DNA of 64,000 nucleotides from Epithemia pelagica (GCA_946965045.2 OX337230.1:1054001-1118000), one strand, 5' to 3'. Counted from the stretch's first letter, positions 41,228-53,070 are shown. Program-made: numbers and translations. The notes: generated from the sequence alone by a model not told the origin.

Positions 41228-42901
41228 TACGAGCTCCATCAATCGATATGGGTAACCGTAGTGGCCCGTGCTTCACGTTTCCGATACTCGGTTGAACTTC
41301 CGGCCCTACGAGATTCACTACACCATACATTTTCCTAAAGTAAAATGAATTGCCCTCATGCTCTTGCACATTTTGTTGCGAGATTCTTCTCACCAACTGC
41401 ACCTACACCATCACCATGGTGAGGCGGCGCTAGCACAATAATCAACCCGCCTCCTCTACGAGTATGCATATAAACAGCTACAAGTACAGAACATCTATCT
41501 AGCTTAGTACATGCTTCTCTGTGTCGTAGGTCGTACAATAGGCAATCGTTTCGGTGTTGAGTATGGTGCTGTTGCCGTGCCGTGGTCGCCGAATGTTTTG
41601 CCGTTTGGCCGAAACGAGCAGTTGATTGTTGAGTATGTCATTGTCGTCGGATGTCGCTGTCGTCGCTTGTCGTTGTCGCCGCTTGTCGTTGTTGAAGGGC
41701 ACAGTCTCGGGCAGAGGGTTCGGTGACAGCGAATAGTTGATTGTTGCGTGGGGGTTGTTGTTGTTGTTGTTGTTGTTGTTGCCGAGTGTTGTTTTTGTTG
41801 TTGTTTGTTCATTCGTTCGTTCGTTCGATCAGTGGCGGTGAGTAGTTGATTGTTGTGTTTGGATTTTTGTTGTCGCCGAGTGTTGTTGTTGTCGTTCATT
41901 CGTTCTTTCGTTCGTTCGTTCGTTCGTTCATTCGATCGATCAGCTGTGACATCGTCGCCGATTGTTTCGCCATTTGTAGTTGAGCCGCTTGTGGTTGTCG
42001 TTGTCGTCGCTTGTTACCACCAGCGGACGAGGCTTCGATTTGTTGGGTGAGGGCAACGAAAAGACGAGGAGTTGATTGTTTCGTCGCACGGTAGAAGAAG
42101 GAGGACGACCACACCATCTTGTCGCCGAGTCTTGCCGCCGAGTGTCGTTGTCGAGTGTTGTTGCCGAGTGTTGTTGTTGTTCGTTCGGTGGCAGCGAGGA
42201 GTGAGTAGTTGATTGTTGTGTTTGGGTTTTGGGTTGTTGTTGTTGTTGTTGTTGTTGCCGAGTGTTGTCGACTCGCAAGGCTCTTCGACCACCGCCCATC
42301 AGCTTCACGGCATCCCCTCCTTCTTCCACTCAAATTGTGCTGTGGGAATCAGCCGCACCACCGGCACCACCATCGTCTGTCGCAGTAGAAGCAGTCCTTC
42401 CACCCACGGTTCACGTTTGTTTTGTCTGGACAAATCAGCTTTTGTTGCGTTTGAGCCACCAACGGTCGAGGCTTTCCAATGTTGTGCTCGGTCTATTAAG
42501 TAACGAGGAGTTGATTGCTGCATGCGGACGTATGATCGGTGACTTGCTGGATGCATTCTATCGGTTGTCGTCGTCTTCTTCTCAAGGTCACTTCCTCTGT
42601 TTCGGATGCCAAATAAGGAAGACTTCAAAACCTTGCCGTAGGTCCATAAAAAAAGCCAACTCATCCCTGCCCGCCCATTCCCTCACGGTACACTTGATTC
42701 TTAGGCATCCTTGATGGTCGCAAGAGAGCTGGCACCTTTCGTTGGAGGTGCACACCGGCTTGAGTGTGCCATGGTGGTGTTACGCAGTGCAAAATGACCG
42801 TAGTGGTGTCCCTACGAAGTTAGAATCACTGTAGAAAAAACAGTAGGGGTATGAAAAGCACGGGCCACTACGGTTACCCATATCGATTGGTGGAGCTCGT
42901 A
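41228..42901. repeat. 1.67-kb segment bounded by 45-bp inverted repeats
   Basis: 41228-41272 and 42857-42901 are reverse complements with one mismatch (tacgagctcc ... cccgtgct). They could be termini of a non-autonomous DNA element or a foldback. No transposase was found inside; the interior holds a diverged Q-like repeat and gtt-rich microsatellites. Confidence 0.6.
41390..42540 (+). repeat. Diverged, expanded copy of the Q repeat with gtt microsatellites
   Basis: 41420-41530 aligns with Q at 31258-31370 (caatcaacccgcct, tacaagta, agcat/acatct blocks). The rest repeats a phrase of the type gtgagtagttgattgttg at least four times, separated by gttgttgtt runs and cgttcgttcgtt runs. Minus-strand frames rich in Thr, Asn and Gln here come from the microsatellites. 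The segment may be an older relative of the tyrosine-recombinase element. Confidence 0.6.
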
Positions 42902-43772
42902 ATGACTAACGACTGATGACTGATGACTGATGACCGATGACTGCTTGACCAGTTGCCATCGGACCCAACCAAAACAAATGATTCGATGAATAATGAATAC
43001 TCTAGACAAAGAGTCTTCGACTTTTGAAAATTTCAACAGCACTCGCAAAGGTTAAAGGGCGTCTGCCCAAATAGGAATGTGGTGAGTGTTAGGTTTTAGA
43101 GGCTGTACCAAAGCCTCAGCAGACAGAGAGCAAAGAGGACAATCAGGAGTCACCAACTACCAGTTCCTCACGGGTCAAGGAAAAGGCCAACAACTACTAC
43201 TCCTAGGAGAGTAGGTAGGACACAAAGAGATGTGATGAATGGTGAGATTTTAGATTGTGAGCTTTATTCTAGATTTGTATGTCTTTCCCCATGGCTGTCT
43301 TTGCTGCCACATTAGGTTATTATCCCCAGTACTGGGTACAGAGATCCTACGTGCATTTCTTCCCAAATGTACTAAGGCTACGAGGATCTACTGGGTCATA
43401 TCTCTAATGTACCGTGGCTACGTATCCTGTACGTATCCTTGGATGATTGTCCATTTCCCAATGACCACAGGTTCTCATGTATCTTTGATTCTCACATGTA
43501 AGCCAATGTTGGTAGTCCCGTCATGGTCAGTGGCGCCAATCTCGTCTTCTATAGCATACCTAGAGAACTAGTTATGATAGTTCGAGTCTTGTCTACGGTG
43601 TGTTAAGTGAATCAACCACAAGAAGGTGTACTCCTTATCGAGACGACTCGATCGGATACCTATAACTTGTGCGAAGCACATTGGATCCCAAAAATAGCCT
43701 TTCTTTTGTTGGAAGTCAAATACACATTTATATACGTTAGTTTTGTCATGGGCGGATGGGTGCTCCTTCCAT
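42902..43772. other. Intergenic with a fragment of a copia LTR
   Basis: 43136-43260 resembles 7577-7710 of the copia LTR and its inner flank, with many substitutions (gacaatcagg..gtcaccaac, then gacacaaa.aga..atgtgat.aatggtgA). It is in the same orientation, so it is an old LTR relic. A TACTCCTAGGAG motif lies at 43198-43209, inside the relic. From about 43697 the sequence is the 3' flank shared with paralogue 1. Confidence 0.55.
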
Positions 43773-46413
43773 TTAGAATTCGCCAAAGGGACACGCGTTA
43801 GCCAGGGGATAATGAATCTCTCCACTCCCGTTGAAAGTACCCACGACCGTAGCTCCCTCCACGGCTGTCGTAATGTCCAGTTGGGCCAAGGGAGCAATTT
43901 GAACACCCATTGCATTTTGCTGGAATTTCAAATAAGTTGCCTCGTACCAATTGAAAATAATCTTGCGCCGATGTTGGATAAAAAAGTTGCCCACCATGTT
44001 GCCCTGCGTCCATGAGATGGACTGACCCGACACATTGATAATAATAAACTTGACATTGTCCATGGTACAGGAACCCGAGAAAACGAATTCAATCTGTTGG
44101 ACCTTGCTATTCATAAAGAGACTGCTTCCATCGACATTAAACACAGCCACGCCATAGCTGTCGACAGTGTCGACCATGATTTTGACGGCACGTGGTTGGT
44201 CGCCTGGTCCCGGAATGTCAATGGTTCCCGTGGGGCTCAAATTCTTCAAAAACTTGGCGGAAAAATACAGCATTTGGGCTCGGTACGATGCCATGTGAGC
44301 GACCAAATCGGCATCCGATCCATACGTCGAAATGCTGCTCTGGAAATCAATTAAACGGCCGCCGACAAAAACACCTTGATTCTAAAAGAGTTAGCAAAAA
44401 GACATTGGAAACAGTGAGATGTTGTTGTCTTCACATGGAATGGGTCACACCGTGCACAGGTTCCAACGTACCGTCCTCTTAACCGAGACATCTGGTCCGT
44501 ATATCATGCTGCCTTGTTTGAGTTTGATCGAATTATATCCCGATCTGAAAGTCCCTCCAACTACAAATGTGGCAGCCGTTGTCGGTTGGCTGTGAATGGC
44601 AACCTGGAAGCCGTTCTGCGACAGGATATTACCTGAAACAGGAAACAGAAAAGGAGTAAAACAGATTACACAAACGGACAATAAGTGAGGGCTGTCGTTA
44701 CCCAACAAGAATGCAGACAGCGCTCTGCCACGGAAACGTACCACCAACCATCACAGGTCCCTCCACGTCCTGAGCTGCCATCAAATCGTTCATGACAAAG
44801 AGATCCCAGTTTTGGAGCAACGACCAAGCGTGGGGACAGCCATATTCGTCGTTTGTCCCGTCGGAACAAGGCCTCATACATACAGAAATTTTGGAAATGC
44901 GAGCACTCGAATCTCCACCAAAGGACCCCCCAATAAAGAGTTTGCCATCTGCGTCGAAGCCTCTACCAATACCATTGTTCTCCATGTACAACTTCAACAT
45001 ATACCAATCAGAATCTGAACTGTAAGCATCTAGTTTCAACCCAATGCCTGTCACAATCGTGTTAGAACGGATAACCTCCGTCACTGCAAAAGTGATTGAA
45101 ATGTCTTCACCGTTTTGATGAATTGTACAATGTGCTTTTCCTTCGTCAATAATTGATTGAATATCTGAGGATGTAGCCATTTCTCCTTGCGTCCCAGATG
45201 CGCCTTCGCACAAAAACGCACCAGGTGCGCAAGTTCCGTCGCTGCTGCTTGCGACCAACTTTCCAACCTTATTATTGTAGCCTGCATTGCCAACATTACA
45301 GCTGTAATTGCTGTCACAAGTGTCAACACACATTCCGATATTACTGATTTGGTGGCCTAGGGGACCGGTCATGATTCCACCTCGGAAAACCTTTCCTCCC
45401 ACGCCCGTAAAGCCAACAGCTTGGGTGGCAGATTTGATGGTGACAAGCTTTACGTAAACAGGAGAAGAACCAATCAACTTGAGGGAGACACCAATGACTT
45501 CACTAGTGTAGGCCCCGTTCTTGTACTTGTACTCTGTCTCCTGTTTGTTGACCTGGAAGGTCAATGTCCCACTTCCCGCTGTTGGATGATCATAGTTGCA
45601 CGAAATCGTCCCACCGTTCGTAAAAACGCTTGTATCGTCGTCATCCCATTTCAGAAACTCATTGTGACCGTCACCTTTGCAGAGCACGGCAGTCCCTTCA
45701 CATTGGCCTTGTTGTCCGCCGCCAGTTCCAAACAGCGACGTGATCGTCGGATCCGGAACATTTTGGTAATCGCCTTCGTAAGGGCATCCATCCGGAGCCG
45801 CGGGTGTATCCACAGGACTCTTTGTAGGAGCAGTGGTAGGGCCTGTAGTCGGTGTGCTTGTAGGGCCTGTAGTTGGAGCATTGGTAGGACCTGAAGTTGG
45901 TGCATAGGTCGGACCGGCAGCTGGGGCGCTGTTTGGTGCACTTGTTGGGTCAGAAGTGGGTGCACTCATAGGGACACGGGTAGGACCACTTGATGGAGCC
46001 TTTGTCGGGTTGGCAGTAGGAGTACCTTCCGATAGAGGCTCGGGTTCCATCGGCGTGCTGGTAGGAGGATTCGTGATATCCGGATCCAACACGTATTCTT
46101 CCGCCTCACCTGGTAAAGAAAAACAAACAAACAGAGACTTTTTGTGAGAACCAACGTTCCGAAATCGCTTGTTATTGTGTTTGGAGGAGAGAATGCGCGT
46201 CTTGTTTGGCTGCTTGGTCGGTCGTCACAACCGACTACCAACAATCAACATTCATGAATGTGTACACCATCCATGACACGACATTCGTTTTTGCGCGTAT
46301 CACCTACCCCAACAAGGACCGCATTCGTGCAGGGGATCGGGACAGTCGTCCGCCTTCCCGTCGGCGGAGGATACAACCAAGCAAATGAACGCAACAAGCC
46401 AACCAAGTTTCAT
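43773..46413 (-). CDS. Secreted Pro-Thr-stalk protein with choice-of-anchor-A-like domain, paralogue 2 (747 aa)
   Basis: Four exons: 46413-46308, 46109-44742, 44632-44472 and 44381-43773; all phases agree. Exon 1 encodes a signal peptide (MKLGWLVAFICLVVSSADG) and a Cys-rich bit (CPDPLHECGPCW). The stalk is short (about residues 50-140, GPTNAPTTGPT type). The two Cys-containing domains (142-465) and the anchor-A-like domain (469-747) are nearly identical to paralogue 1, as are introns 2 and 3, so duplication is recent. Exon 1 and the start of exon 2 are unrelated to paralogue 1. Exon 1 nevertheless has the same length (106 bp) and the same phase. It is probably extracellular, at the cell surface or in mucilage; that role is inference. 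Confidence 0.85.
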
Positions 46414-48691
46414 TGTGCCTTTCTTCTTCTTTCTGTTTTCTCTTCCTTCACTGAGAGGCAAGAGATTTTGGAAGCTTGGATCCGTCGCGCAAGACTTTTT
46501 GACGACACAATTCTGCCTCTGGAGGGGGGCGTCTGGTTTTCGGTTCCCTGGATTCTGGATATCGGACATATGATTCTTGTTGGGCGTATGCGAAAGTGTT
46601 CTCGCACGAGCATTCTTTTTTCAGAAAGCCACTCCAGTCTTATTATTGTACTGCCCTTATGCCAGGTGAGCTCGGAATGATGTGTCGCTCTGGCCTCTGG
46701 CTACGAGTACGAGTACTAGTCGCTCCGATGACCGATGACCGACCGTGGGTGGTCATACCATTTTTAGTATGAGAGCCGGACTACCCCCAAGCACAGGCCG
46801 TCTGTCCACCGTCCACCAAGACGCTTCTCCTCGGGGTGGTGAGAAGGGAATTCTCCTCTGGATCCGACTAATGTGCGACCTGATTCTCACCCGTGCTTGG
46901 AGGTAAGAGCGGGACTGAAATTGTTACAGCGGTACGAGTAGCCCGTACGGACTTAGCGCTTTCGATACTCGGTAGAGTTTCCGGCCCAACGAGATTCACT
47001 ACACCATACGTTTTCTATTATTTCCTACATTACCCAAGGCGTTCCACGATCAACGAAGCCAGGAGAAATCTGCTTGCGCTCATAGAGGGCAAAGGCAAAA
47101 GGTGTCAGTGTCATGCAAGTACCAGTACCGTATTTTGTATTTTTCTAATAATGACACATGATGTGGTTGGGCCTGTATTCTACTCGTTGAGCGCCTATCT
47201 AGTACGAGTACGAATCTAGTGTACCAGTAGTCTTCAAAGACAACCGTTTGAAGATGGTAGGGACTTGTCTTTTGTCAGTGATTCTTACTTGGGAAACATC
47301 CCATCGCTCAAGACCTCCTCACCGCCATATTTGTTTTCGTACTGATGCGATACCACTGAACATGAGTTGTTTGTCCTCAAACTGGACACGTACTTTTGAG
47401 GCGGTCGTTGATCAAGAGGAACTAAAAAACTACAAAGTCCTCCATGGTACGACGTACGACCGATCGGTATTTATGTGCTTTTCCCCTACGAATAAGATAA
47501 CGAATAGAATGAGATGGCCCTTCAAGAATCAATGAGTCAGAGACCCGGCGGCAGTGCGACGAGAGGCGGCGTAATACGACGTGTTGTCATTACACGTACT
47601 TTCCGGAGAGGCTGTTGGATTCTGGATTCCTTTCCCTTTCCCCGTCTTGAAGCAGGGTTATGCCGAAGGCTCTATGTTATATGGTTACCTTTTGTGTGTT
47701 GTGTGGCTTTGGTTCTCGCGTTGTATGAAAGGGACGGGGTGGGTGGGGCATTCGGAAAGAAAAGTTGAGGAGAGTAAGGATATAGTTGGTAGCTGAGCTT
47801 TGTCACTCCTCGTGATCCGGGCCAGGGTGAAAATGAACGGCACCATCATTACCACCAGATCATGACCCGAAAGCTGGTCACAAAGTATCCACCATGCCAC
47901 TTCTATCACGTTAGGTGGAACTTTCTGTTGGAACCGTTCTCCAACGTGGGAGCTGATAATGGTGGAACGCCGAAACTATCCGAACCAATAGTCCATAGAT
48001 TCTTAGCACTACCGTGAATTGATAATTGATACCAGTCATTCGTAATTTACTAACTGTGTGGAATAGAGACTGAGATTCTTTCGGGAGGGAGCTTGTTCTC
48101 GTCAGCACCCCATGCACTGGGAGCCTTTGGATGGACTCCCGGTGTTTCCAACAAGTCATTTTTGTCAAAGGAGTACCTGCCAGAGACTACCAACTACTCA
48201 TAGTTTTTCTTGCACCCAGGTAGATAAAGGGAAAACCAGACAAAGTAACAAATCATGATGGATTATACATAAAACAGCATCCATGAGACAGCAACAACAG
48301 CAAATGAAACTGCACCAAGATGTGGGGACCAACTTTAGAAGAATCGTTGCAGTCCATATCGATCCCGAAACAAGAATCCCTATCCTAAAGTATGTGCTAG
48401 GATTGTGGCTGTGATTGGTTGTGTGTATGGTCGAAAGTGGAGGAACAATCCGTGCACCACCACCACCACCACCACGACAAGCGCCAGTGGACAACAACAA
48501 AATCGGATTCGCTCATTGTGGAACCATATCCAGCAGATCAGGACTCATCATGGCATTTGTGACATCAAGTCCATCCATGTTTTTTCTGATTGTCCATGTT
48601 CAATACGTGCTCCTGTGTGGGCACATGGCAGGGACACAATCTATCAAGGACTCTGGCACAGAAACACAAATAGACCCACAGCCTTGATGTG
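46414..48691. other. Intergenic with repeat relics, no supported gene
   Basis: 46414-46780 is probably the promoter region of paralogue 2. 46967-47016 matches 41279-41335 (gatactcgg, ccggccc.acgagattcactacaccata). 47029-47055 matches part of the P repeat (cattaccca..gcgttccacga). The segment is thus a mosaic of old element fragments. Short frames at 47248-47768 and 47911-48500 show no motifs. The stretch next to 48692 is probably the 3' untranslated region of the transporter gene. Confidence 0.5.
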
Positions 48692-50562
48692 TTAATCTTG
48701 CTTGACAGCTTTAGTGGCAGCTGTAGCTGCTGCGGCCAAGGGTTTGGGTGGATTGGTGGCATGGAGGTAGAGAGACAGAACGGCCAACATACCACCCAAC
48801 CATTGTTCCATCGACACACCAACGACGCCCGATTCGGAAGACGAGAGAGCAGCTTGAATCAATCCCGACAAGAGAATGCCAAAAATGAGTGCAAAGCCTT
48901 TTCGCACCGATCCGGCATATTTGGTCACCAAACCAACCAAGATACCACCTAAACTATTGGTCACAATCGGAATCCAGGTTTGCGGCGTCCATCCGGCAAA
49001 AAAGCCCTTTTCCCACACCTCTCGTCCATCACTCGATACAATCCAACTCGTCATGAGCAACAAGGAGGAGGCCACGCACAATTCCATACTGTACAAATAG
49101 GAATTGCGACCGCCACTGTTGGTACTGGTAGCTCGTTGCAAGCTTCGCTGGGACAAGGCACCGGCCAAACCACTGATAAAACTGGCCAACAGAATCGGTG
49201 CCACACCCATGGTAAAGCGATGGGCATCCCAATACTGTCCCATGTCTTGCAAGACATCGGCGGCAATCGAGCTGGAAGAGCTCGTCGTCGTCGTCGTCGT
49301 CGTGGAAGCCGATGATCCCGGAGTTGATCCTGCCGATTTATCACTGGTACTCGTGGACGGTGGTGTCGCGGCCGTAGTAGTTGTCGTAGTAGTGGGTGAG
49401 GTTGCTTCGGTGGACGCGGCGGACATGCGTCGGGTAATACTCGACGACGAGGCAGAGGTCAGAGAAAGGGGTGTCGAGGAGGCGGTCCAATCCTTCCAAT
49501 ATTCCCAACTAAAGAGGGGTGAAAGTGTCGTATAATTCAAAATATCATTCACCTTGACAATTTTTTCCATCACCAAGGCCGCCAACAAGAGTAGGAGTAG
49601 GGCCACGAACTGTAGCTTGGATTGTCGTTTGCCCATAATCAAATAGCAGCAGAGAGCGGCCGATAAGGTTTTGGTTTGATTCAAGACATTAAAGGTGAGC
49701 GCATCCAAGTTTTGATAGGCCTTGAGTGCTGCGACATTTTGAACGGCATACAAGGCCGCCGGAACACCAGCCACTTCAATCCAGGTCGCAATGCTCCAGC
49801 CTAAGGCATGTGGTGAAGTCGACAAAGAAGGGAAGAGAAAGAGAGGACATCGCAGAATGTAACGAGGACAGAAAATGAAACAAAGGAGCATATGAGCAAC
49901 AGCAAGTTCAATGCAAAGAGAACTCGAAAAGACGGTGTGTCATTGACTATTTCAAACGTACCTTTCAGTGCGCCTGCCTTGACGGGAGAGCCACCCGTGG
50001 TAATGTACAACATGAGGGCCGCCAAGAGTAGTTTGGTCACCTCTTGCGCCAAAATGACAGTCGACCGAGTAATGCCCTGTGGTGTAAAACGTCTGGTTAA
50101 CATGGGTTGCAATCCAAATTGCAAGGCCAAGAGGGCCTGGGTTTATATAAAAAAGATTGGTGGTCGAGCATGCACCAAATGAAAAAGAAAGTTTAATACA
50201 ACGCAGAGCATTCGTTTGAATATGGACGTGGATGAGGGTGAGAAACGCGAGAACAAAGGAGAAGCGCAGAACGCACAGAACCAATCAGCAACCACGGGCC
50301 TCAAAAACAAACAAACACACGAGCATTGAATCGCAGAAAGCACTGCTTTGTGAGAACGTACCATGTAGAGTATACTTTGTCGATCCAATTGTTGGTGTCC
50401 ACGGGCCGTTGTGGCTGCGGCGGTCGATGGAGTCGCCGCCGACGATGAGGTGACCGTAGGTCGACCACCGGTGGGGTTGGGACCCGTCGAGGAAGGCGAT
50501 GCCACGAGAGAAGGACCTGTCGGTCGATCCAACGGATTGCGTCGTCCACCGGCCTGATTCAT
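48692..50562 (-). CDS. Nucleotide-sugar transporter (SLC35A family), 494 aa
   Basis: Three exons in phase: 50562-50362, 50136-49962 and 49800-48692; donors GTACGT. Exon 1 encodes a Pro/Ser-rich cytosolic N-terminus (MNQAGGRRNPLDRP). The core carries family signatures: LLALQFGLQPML, the transmembrane segment around TVILAQEVTKLLLAALMLYI, then VPAALYAVQNVAALKAYQNLDA, TFNVLNQTKTLSAALCCYLIMGK, and later LGGILVGLVTKYAGSVRKGFALIF. About ten hydrophobic segments are expected. A Ser/Thr-rich insert of about 80 residues lies between the halves. Members exchange a nucleotide sugar for the nucleoside monophosphate across the Golgi or ER membrane; the substrate (UDP-galactose, UDP-GlcNAc or CMP-sialic acid type) cannot be told. 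There are no truncations. Confidence 0.88.
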
Positions 50563-51503
50563 GTTCGGTCCAATGCTTTGTCCAGAGAAAAATTGTCTGC
50601 TGTTGCAATTTTGGGATTGGAAAGATCGCTAGAGTCTTTCGTTGCTTTTTCACACTTCAACTTCTTTTTGTTGTGGTGACAAATAGATTCTTTTTTAAAG
50701 AGTATGGATAGACCAGTCGATCCTTCAAAATCCAATAGGTTCCTGGTCGTTGATGGTCCTTGATTTGGAAACGGTCGTCGTAGCGAATGGTGTTTCCAAA
50801 ATGCGATGCTTCCACTGGAACGATTGGAACCTGAACAAGCAGAATGACAAGGCTGTGTTGGGTCCACAAGGAGAGTAACCTTTGGCGTGTGTTTCCAGGT
50901 GAAACAACGTTCAATCCAACAGCTGTTGTCTCCACGGTTTGCGCTTTGGCGGCCAGAAAAATCACACCAAATACAAGAGATTGTGGTTTCACTGACTGGC
51001 AATGGATCCTCAGTCGGCGGTTTGTCGCTCAATGAAGGACTGCAATCTCAGATTCTGGTTCTCTCGTTGTCGTGTCTCCTCTCTCGCTTGATTCGTTTGA
51101 TACGCATCCACAAAGGAGACTGTGAATATATTGAAATATTGAATGACGTTCCGAATTCCGAACTCGAGTTGATGTCGTTGGCGCCACCTGGAACCTTTTT
51201 TGGGCCTCACCCGCGACCGCGGATTTGAGAAAGAGGACTTAAACGCGGCTAAGGGTATCATCCGCGACCAGAGATGCTCTACAGAAAGAGGACCTAAGCG
51301 CGATCCCAAGTTTTCATGCGTTGGTGGAACACGTACTCACTAGACTCACCATTCTTATGTTCCCTCATTGCTATTGCTAGACCTTTCCTTTAGGAAGAGA
51401 CGACCAAGATTGTTGAAAGCGTCGAGACGGAGACAAAAAAGACGATCGAGCCACGCAGACAAGACCTTAGTCACGGAAGTACCATTTATTTCTAGTCGCA
51501 ATC
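50563..51503. other. Intergenic between divergent genes
   Basis: The two flanking genes diverge from here, so it probably holds both promoters. A minus-strand frame at 50559-51032 is open but unconvincing and overlaps the transporter start. An inverted motif pair (ggacttaaacgcggctaagggtatc versus agaggacctaagcgcgatcc) near 51235-51305 was noted but not assigned. Confidence 0.4.
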
Positions 51504-53070
51504 ATGTCCTCATCGACCACAGCCAAAGCAGTGGACGATGCCCAGTTGGAACAAGAAGCCTGGTATCAAAAAGAATCCGAATTGACCAAACAGTCTCACA
51601 TTGACGAAGCCATTGCCTCTCGTACCCAATCGCTGCATACGATTTTGGAACCCATCCTGGGCTTGACGCCTGGTTCCTCCTTGGCGTTGTCGTCGTCCAC
51701 CGACGCGGCCGTTGTCTTGTGTCAGGCCGTGGTTGCGGTCGCGGAAGCGACGGCGCACATTGCCGTTCATTTGCAAAATTATGTGCAACATGTTTCGGCC
51801 GGATCGCACAATGCATCGGGGGATGAACAATTGCAATTGGATTTGGTGTGCGATCACGAAGTCTTTACCGCTGCCCGTAAGGCGGCACCACAAGTCTTTG
51901 CCACCTTGGCCTCGGAAGAAACACCGACGGAAACACCCATTCATCCCACCACGGGTCAATACAGTACGTTTTGAGTGTCTAGTATGGAGGGAGATGCGCA
52001 GGTTGCAGATTGCCTCTTTGCGTGAGTTGTCCCGTGTTTTTCTCATGGCTCTTTTTGTTTGTGTTGGATTCAACATTTTGAAACAATAAAAATTCATGTT
52101 GAACCACAGGCTTGGGATTTGATCCATTGGATGGATCCTCCATTATTGATGCTAATTTCTCTGTGGGAAGGTATGTACCACTGACTGTTTGACGAGATTG
52201 GCCTCTAGTCATGCGCATTCGGAAACACAAATCCAAAACCGTTTGTCACGAATGTACGGACCGAAATGAGAGTCTCGGTGTCATGTTTTGCCAGGATGGC
52301 TCTCAACAAACTACTGTGTCTTGTGCACTTTATGCCTCTCGTCTCTTCTTCTTTTGCATGGGTTTGTCTTCCAACACTTGTCGCCGTACAAATACTCATG
52401 GAATCCATGCTGGTGAAACAAATAATCAATCGACGAATCAATCCACAACCACAATTATCACGACCGTAATTGTAGTATTTATGGAATTTGGCCCGGCAAA
52501 TCGTTGGTGGGAGTCCAGGGTCGTGATCAAGCGGCCTCGGCCGTGGCCTTGTATGGTCCCCGAACATTGCTGGCCATTGCTTTGCCAGCCTCGGGAGACC
52601 GTCCCGCCAAGGTTGTGGAAGTGACCTTGGTTCAAAATCGAACTCGATGGGAGGTGAGTCGCGACTCCATGACCATTGCTCCCTCCGGTAAGGTCTTTGC
52701 TCCTGGAAATTTGCGCGCCACCCAAGATCATGCACGCTACCGAAAATTGATGGACTATTGGATGGAACACAAGTATCAATTGCGATATTCCGGTGGAATG
52801 GTACCCGATGTCTACCATATCTTGGCCAAACAAAAGGGTATCTTTACCAATGTGTCGTCGCCATTAGCCAAGGCCAAGTTGCGCTTGTTGTACGAAGTGG
52901 CACCCATGGGATTGCTCATGGAATGTGCAGGAGGCATTGCCATGGATGAGGGACAAGATCGATCCGTCTTGGATATTACCATTGAACATACCGATCAACG
53001 ATGTGGTGTTTGTTTTGGCAGTCGACTCGAAGTGGAAAAGTACAAGGAAATCATGTTTGCGACGGAATAA
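51504..53070 (+). CDS. SBP: Sedoheptulose-1,7-bisphosphatase, probably cytosolic (371 aa)
   Basis: Three exons: 51504-51963, 52110-52170 and 52476-53070, with introns GTACGTTTTG...CACAG and GTATGTACCA...TGTAG; all phases agree. The protein belongs to the FBPase/SBPase family. SEE, which supplies metal-binding acids, occurs in exon 1; FDPLDGSSIIDANFSVG, with the catalytic metal site, spans exon 2; IYGIWPGKSLVGVQGRDQ opens exon 3. The segment YSGGMVPDVYHILAKQKGIF and TNVSSPLAKAKLRLLYEVAP are SBPase-like; FBPase has V(A)DVH and a different loop. It hydrolyses sedoheptulose-1,7-bisphosphate to the 7-phosphate. The N-terminus (MSSSTTAKAVDDAQ) shows neither a signal peptide nor an ASAFAP motif, so plastid import is unlikely. 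No redox Cys pair like that of plant SBPase is visible. Confidence 0.9.

Noticed and set aside
41504-42333. Thr/Asn/Gln-rich minus-strand frames
   Set aside because: They are translations of gtt and cgtt microsatellites in a diverged repeat.
50559-51032. 157-codon minus-strand frame upstream of the transporter
   Set aside because: Overlaps the transporter start in another frame, has a composition unlike protein and no motif.
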